Program-made: the position numbers and the translations under genes
Assembly: GCA_026713205.1 (NCBI GenBank)
Contig: JAPOOY010000134.1
Coordinates: 1-7,943, forward strand
Length of the DNA: 7,943 bases
Reading direction: 5' to 3'
From: Bdellovibrionales bacterium
Lineage (GTDB): Bacteria > Bdellovibrionota > Bdellovibrionia > Bdellovibrionales > UBA1609
Notes under the pieces: generated by a model
The model's input: the letters and a program-made list of their open reading frames with translations, nothing else
What the model was told of the DNA's origin: nothing
The model's database searches: none
Shown: positions 4,395-7,943 of the stretch, in pieces
How the letters are laid out: the number at the start of each line of letters is the position of its first letter
Position numbering within the stretch: the first letter of the stretch is position 1

Positions 4395-6487
4395 ATGGTA
4401 TGAGGGGATTGGGATTGAGCCGCTTTTGTCTTGTTATGAATCAATGACAAATCAATGGCTATGTTAATGGCTTCCTCCACATCAGCTCTTTCCAAATATT
4501 TTTTCTTTTTCTTTTTTTCATCTAAATGATGTAAATCAGGAAAATCCTCAGATGCCGTTAATTCCTCTTCTTTATCTTTTTTATCATCTTTTAAAATTTC
4601 CTGAACAGAGATGGGTTTTTTCTCTTTAACTCTTTTTTGAAATCGGCTGAGTTTTTGTTTAATTTTTTTAAACTTTTCGTTCTTTTCTATTCGTTTCAGA
4701 GAAAGTTTTTTTAATTCTGTGATGGTGCCGGAAGTAACAGGCTTCCAGTTTTCTTCCGGATTGCTGGAAAATAATTCTTTCGGGGGGGATTTAAAAGGCG
4801 CGATGATCTGTTTTGGAAGAGCATAATCCAATGATTTTTCTCCAAATTCCTCCACATTTAAAACACTGGGAAAGGAGATATCTGAAGAGACTCCGTCATT
4901 TTGAGTGGAGTGTCCGTTAGGGATGAAGTAAAGTCCTACAGTTGTTTTAATAGCTCCCAATTTATGAGGAAGATAATCTACAGATTGCACACTTCCTTTT
5001 CCAAAAGTACGATCTCCACCCACTATTACGGCTCGTTCATAATTTTTTAAAGTTCCTGAAACAATTTCAGAGGCGCTGGCGCTCAGGCGATTAACCAATA
5101 CCACAAGAGGGCCGTTATAGAGAACGCTGGAGTCCCTGTCACTCAGAAGGTTTGGGCGTGAGGCTTTTTTCTCAGCTTGTTTAACGACATTTCCTTTGGC
5201 AAAAAAGAAACCGCTTAAAGTGACCGCTTCATCCAGAGAACCTCCGCGGTTATTTGAGAGATCCAATACAATGGCATCCGCTTTTTTAGTTTGTGGGAGC
5301 TTCAGCAGCTTTTTGACATCTCGGCTTACAGATCTCATGCCAAACCGTCCTGAACCGTAAAAGGACGGTATTGTAAGGATAGCGATATTTTTAAATTGCC
5401 GATTGTTCTTTCTTTTAATAAAGAAAATGGAAGCCGCTTCCTCCTGAATGTTAATGACATCACGAATCAAACGGACATTTAAAAACTGTTTTTTCCCTTT
5501 TTCCGTTTCTCTCATCAATTTGAGATAAACAGGAGTTCCTTTTGGCCCTCGGATCATGGAGACAACATCCTGAAGCTCCACACCAAATATATTGACCATA
5601 TTTTTTTTCTTTTGTCCTACGGAAAGAATTTTATCTTTGGCTTTAATGTTTCCGGAGCGAAAGGCTGATCCTCCCGGAGTGAGCCGTTCCACGATTGTAT
5701 ATCCAAAACGAGAGGTTAGAGTGGCTCCAATTCCCTCCAGTGAGAGCTCCATATGTATTTTAAACTCCTCTATGGCATCATTGTCCATATAACTGGAATG
5801 AGAATCCAGGGACTGGGCAAAAGCATCAAGGTATCTGGCAAACCACTTGGAGGGTTTGCAGGTCTTAAAGTTTTTTTCCTTTTGGATTCTTTTGCAATGC
5901 CCCCATTCCCTTGGTGTTAACTGAGGTTTCCAGGAAACAACCCGGGTTTTTTTTGCGTTTAGGGTTTGAGTGAGATGTTGGACTACTTTTCCTATATTCT
6001 CTTCTGTTATGAAGATGTTAGCCGCCTGGTATTGCAGATAATTTTTCATCCTTTTACGGGCGGCTTTTTGGGTTCGCGGGTAGGGTAAATTATCTACATC
6101 CACATTGTAAACGCTGCTTTTAATAAGCTTAAAATTATTCTGAAGGTGATTGGTGGCGAAGGTCACACGCTCTTCCACTCTTTTTTTGAAAATGTTATAA
6201 ATATCGTAAAGAGCCTTACAGTTTCTTTTTTCCAAATCTGAAAAAAGCTTCCTTGTCTTTCTTTTGATTTTTTGCACATCTCCTTTAAGGAAATAGATTT
6301 TTTGAGGATCAAGAGATTTAACGAATTGTTCAATTGCGCGGGTTTGCAGAGTTGTATTAACAGAGGAAAAGTTAATATGGTTTTCTAAAAATTTGTTTTG
6401 AATATCGTTTATATATCGGCATTGGAGAGATATTCCTTTCGCCGTGAAGCTACAAGCTATCAGGAGGAGTATGATGAATGCCTTCAT
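4391..6487 (-). CDS. prc: Tail-specific (C-terminal processing) protease, S41 family
   Basis: This 698-residue protein matches the long Tsp/Prc form (E. coli Prc is 682 residues), which degrades or trims periplasmic proteins from their C-termini. It begins with an export signal (MKAFIILLLIACSF); LIAC at 9-12 resembles a lipobox, but the preceding segment is very short, so soluble export is as likely. An N-terminal Tsp domain spans about 20-240, with FVKSLDPQKIYFL (55-67) and SLDSHSSYM (226-234). A PDZ domain lies at about 245-340 (EGIGATL, GGSAFRSG, IRGPKGTPV). The protease core contains VLDLSNNRGG (407-416), NRLSASASEI (466-475) and TFGKGSVQS (494-502). By alignment with the Prc Ser-Lys dyad, the nucleophile should be S471 and the general base K497. 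Residues 595-668 are unusually rich in Lys and Glu. The start has AGGAAA upstream and a candidate promoter. Its TGA overlaps the E1 alpha ATG. Confidence 0.93.
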   Translation of the reverse strand: MKAFIILLLIACSFTAKGISLQCRYINDIQNKFLENHINFSSVNTTLQTRAIEQFVKSLDPQKIYFLKGDVQKIKRKTRKLFSDLEKRNCKALYDIYNIFKKRVEERVTFATNHLQNNFKLIKSSVYNVDVDNLPYPRTQKAARKRMKNYLQYQAANIFITEENIGKVVQHLTQTLNAKKTRVVSWKPQLTPREWGHCKRIQKEKNFKTCKPSKWFARYLDAFAQSLDSHSSYMDNDAIEEFKIHMELSLEGIGATLTSRFGYTIVERLTPGGSAFRSGNIKAKDKILSVGQKKKNMVNIFGVELQDVVSMIRGPKGTPVYLKLMRETEKGKKQFLNVRLIRDVINIQEEAASIFFIKRKNNRQFKNIAILTIPSFYGSGRFGMRSVSRDVKKLLKLPQTKKADAIVLDLSNNRGGSLDEAVTLSGFFFAKGNVVKQAEKKASRPNLLSDRDSSVLYNGPLVVLVNRLSASASEIVSGTLKNYERAVIVGGDRTFGKGSVQSVDYLPHKLGAIKTTVGLYFIPNGHSTQNDGVSSDISFPSVLNVEEFGEKSLDYALPKQIIAPFKSPPKELFSSNPEENWKPVTSGTITELKKLSLKRIEKNEKFKKIKQKLSRFQKRVKEKKPISVQEILKDDKKDKEEELTASEDFPDLHHLDEKKKKKKYLERADVEEAINIAIDLSLIHNKTKAAQSQSPHTI

Positions 6488-6495
6488 GATTTTTG

Positions 6496-6509
6496 TTTCC
6501 TATTTTCCT
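6496..6509 (-). promoter_or_regulatory. Duplicated Shine-Dalgarno-like sequence before prc
   Basis: The minus strand carries ATAGGAAA twice in tandem just ahead of the prc ATG. The nearer AGGA (6501-6498) is ten bases from the start codon and is the likely ribosome binding site. The farther copy (6509-6506) is eight bases further upstream. The repeat may be chance in an A-rich leader, but it could offer a standby site. Confidence 0.55.
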
Positions 6510-6544
6510 ATCGGTTGGCTCGGCGGAAAACTTTTATTTTTTAT

Positions 6545-6574
6545 AATTTACCTTTAAAAAGCGCAGTAAGTCAA
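6545..6574 (-). promoter_or_regulatory. Candidate promoter for prc and the E1 genes
   Basis: On the minus strand TTGACT (6574-6569) is followed after 18 bases by TAAATT (6550-6545), giving five of six and four of six matches to the -35 and -10 boxes. Transcription would start near 6537, about 50 bases before the prc ATG. It lies in the 166-bp gap after topA, in which I find no convincing terminator, so read-through from topA is also possible. Confidence 0.45.
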
Positions 6575-6653
6575 CCGTGTTTGAGGCTTTAGATGAATAA
6601 ACCTTATAGTTGTTTTTTGAGGTATTGAGTTTCAGTGATTTATTAATACGAAG

Positions 6654-7943
6654 TCACCGTTTTTTTTTGGTTTTGGAAGTCTTTTTCTTCTTTGTAGAAG
6701 CGCTGGAGGAACGGGCTTTTTGAGCGCCGGAAGTCTTTCTTTTTTTGCCGGAGGGGCGTGTTTTTTTGGAGGCTTTCCCGCCCAGTTTCTTATTGATAAT
6801 TTCTAAAGCTGATTCCAAAGTCAGTGTTTCCGGTTGAAGGCCTTCCGGAAGAGAGATATTTCGGTTTTTAAACTTTATGTAAGGGCCATACCGTCCTGAG
6901 AAAACTTGTATAGTGTCCTTGCCATCTTTAAATTCCCGAAGCGCTTTGGTTTTTCTTGTTGAGCCTCTTTTTTGATTTTTAGGTTGGGAAAGGATTTTAA
7001 TCGCTTCTTTCAGGGAGAGGGCTAAGAAACTTTCGCTCGCCGGAACGGATCGAAAGTCCCCCTCATGCACAATATAGGGGCCGAATCGTCCAATACTTTT
7101 CTTAATTTCCTTTTTTGTTTCTGGATGTATTCCAAGGATTTTCGGAAGCTCTAACAGTTGAATGGCCTGGGCTAAAGTGATTTCATTTGGAGAAAGAAAA
7201 GAAGGGATAGCGCTTCGCTTTTCAGATTGTTCTGTTTCAAGGTAAGGGCCATATCTTCCTGTTTTAATAAAGATTTTTTCCTTTGTTTTTGGATGTATTC
7301 CGAACACCTTATCTTTTGTTTTTTTAGCTTGGATAAGATCGGATATTTTTTCAGGACTCAAGTCAGCAGGAAAGAGATCTTTTGGCAGGGAAGCCTTTAT
7401 TTCTTCTTTTTTTTCTTTTTGACTTATATAGGCTCCAAATCGTCCCACATGAAAACGGATGCCCTTAAAAGGTTTAAGCGTCAAGGAGCGGGAGTCTTTT
7501 CCATTCAAAGAGGCTTCCTGCTTTTCCACTTGCTTTTTCAATCCTTTTTTTCCCTTGTATATGGATGCAAGATATTTTGTGTGATCCGTTTTTCCACTGG
7601 CAATATTATCCAGGGTTTTTTCCATCTCCGAGGTGAATTTTATATCCACATAATCGGGGAAATGCTCTCCCAGAAAATTTGTCACCACCAAGGCCGTGAA
7701 AGTGGGGGCCAGGGTTTTATTGACTTTTTGTACATAGCCCCTGTTTTGAATAGTGCTGATAATAGGGGCATAAGTGGAGGGACGCCCCACTCCCTCTTTT
7801 TCCAGTTTTTGAATAAGGGAAGCTTCATTGTATCGTGGAGGGGGTTGGGTTTCATGGGACAGGGGGGAAATTGTTTCATACTTTAACTTTTCTCCTTTTG
7901 AGAGAGGTGGAAGGGGAGGGGCTTTCTTTTCGTCTTCTTCTTG
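6654..7943 (-). CDS. topA: DNA topoisomerase I, C-terminal part (5' end outside the window)
   Basis: Type IA topoisomerase I relaxes negative supercoils by cutting and passing single strands. Only the last 429 residues are visible; the frame is open to the right edge, and the Toprim domain and active-site Tyr lie outside. Recognition rests on HETQPPPRYNEASLI (visible residues 30-44), EGVGRPSTYAPIISTIQ (50-66) and FTSEMEKTLDNIASG (103-117), a hallmark run of the family. The GTG at 7790 lies inside GVGRPSTYA and is not the start. The C-terminus has four GR(F/Y)G(P/A)Y(I/L) motifs at about 167, 229, 285 and 350, two of them preceded by GIHP(K/E)TK. The typical four-cysteine zinc fingers of E. 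coli TopA are absent, and the visible part has no cysteine at all. Residues from about 385 to the end form a Lys/Ser-rich basic tail ending KTKKKR, likely a DNA- or RNA polymerase-binding extension. prc follows after 166 bp. Confidence 0.95.
   Translation of the reverse strand, partial: QEEDEKKAPPLPPLSKGEKLKYETISPLSHETQPPPRYNEASLIQKLEKEGVGRPSTYAPIISTIQNRGYVQKVNKTLAPTFTALVVTNFLGEHFPDYVDIKFTSEMEKTLDNIASGKTDHTKYLASIYKGKKGLKKQVEKQEASLNGKDSRSLTLKPFKGIRFHVGRFGAYISQKEKKEEIKASLPKDLFPADLSPEKISDLIQAKKTKDKVFGIHPKTKEKIFIKTGRYGPYLETEQSEKRSAIPSFLSPNEITLAQAIQLLELPKILGIHPETKKEIKKSIGRFGPYIVHEGDFRSVPASESFLALSLKEAIKILSQPKNQKRGSTRKTKALREFKDGKDTIQVFSGRYGPYIKFKNRNISLPEGLQPETLTLESALEIINKKLGGKASKKTRPSGKKRKTSGAQKARSSSASTKKKKTSKTKKKR
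6876..7445 (-). repeat. Four TopA C-terminal repeats
   Basis: Four units, each ending in GR(F/Y)G(P/A)Y(I/L), are encoded at about 7445-7425, 7259-7239, 7091-7071 and 6896-6876. Spacing is 55-65 codons. Such repeats are the known alternative to zinc fingers in the C-terminal region of many bacterial topoisomerase I proteins and are thought to bind single-stranded DNA. Confidence 0.85.

Noticed and set aside
6452..6487. Prc as a lipoprotein through LIAC at residues 9-12
   Set aside because: The residues match a lipobox, but only 11 residues precede the Cys with a single Lys in the n-region, shorter than usual. It is mentioned in the gene entry but not called.
6575..6653. Terminator after topA
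   Set aside because: Only a four-pair ACCT/AGGT match with a long loop is present, with no T-tract on the minus strand.
7227..7886. A 219-codon open frame on the plus strand inside topA
   Set aside because: It lies antisense to a strongly conserved TopA segment. Its product is a mix of Phe/Cys-rich runs with no recognisable domain, as expected from the complement of Lys/Glu-rich codons.

Overview
The window is AT-rich bacterial DNA, tightly packed with genes. It carries four confident genes on the minus strand, one large unrecognised gene on the plus strand, and a poorly resolved left edge. The gene set points to a Gram-negative bacterium. Evidence includes a long Tsp/Prc-type tail-specific protease with an N-terminal export signal, separate alpha and beta E1 subunits of a 2-oxoacid dehydrogenase, and a TopA whose C-terminus is built from glycine/aromatic repeats and a lysine tail rather than zinc fingers. 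The long Tsp form and the style of the E1 subunits make me lean towards a Bdellovibrionota-like lineage, but this is a weak inference and no marker here proves it.

Layout. Positions 1-62 are clearly richer in G+C than what follows and can fold into two adjacent stem-loops. A short minus-strand reading frame may start there. Positions 52-291 hold a small minus-strand frame encoding two 15-residue in-frame repeats, with an ATGA overlap to the frame at the edge. A sigma70-like promoter at about 276-304 then reads right into a 592-residue exported protein of unknown function (421-2199), which has degenerate roughly 30-residue repeats. That gene converges, with only 35 bp between stops, on a minus-strand block read from right to left: topA (partial at the right edge, 6654-7943), prc (4391-6487), E1 alpha (3396-4394) and E1 beta (2235-3284).

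How the genes relate. prc has its own candidate promoter in the 166-bp gap after topA. The prc stop and the E1 alpha start overlap as ATGA, so protease and dehydrogenase are probably translated from one message. E1 alpha and E1 beta are separated by 111 bp that contain an imperfect 14-bp inverted repeat without a U-tract; E1 beta has its own strong ribosome binding site. The two E1 subunits would form the ThDP-dependent alpha2beta2 decarboxylase of a branched-chain (or pyruvate) dehydrogenase complex. E2 and E3 are not in the window.

Most of the window is conventional housekeeping. The parts that merit a second look are the left edge (twin stem-loops and the 15-residue repeat frame), the repeat-bearing exported protein, the protease-dehydrogenase coupling and the inverted repeat between the E1 genes. 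I see no tRNA, rRNA, CRISPR array or complete mobile element.
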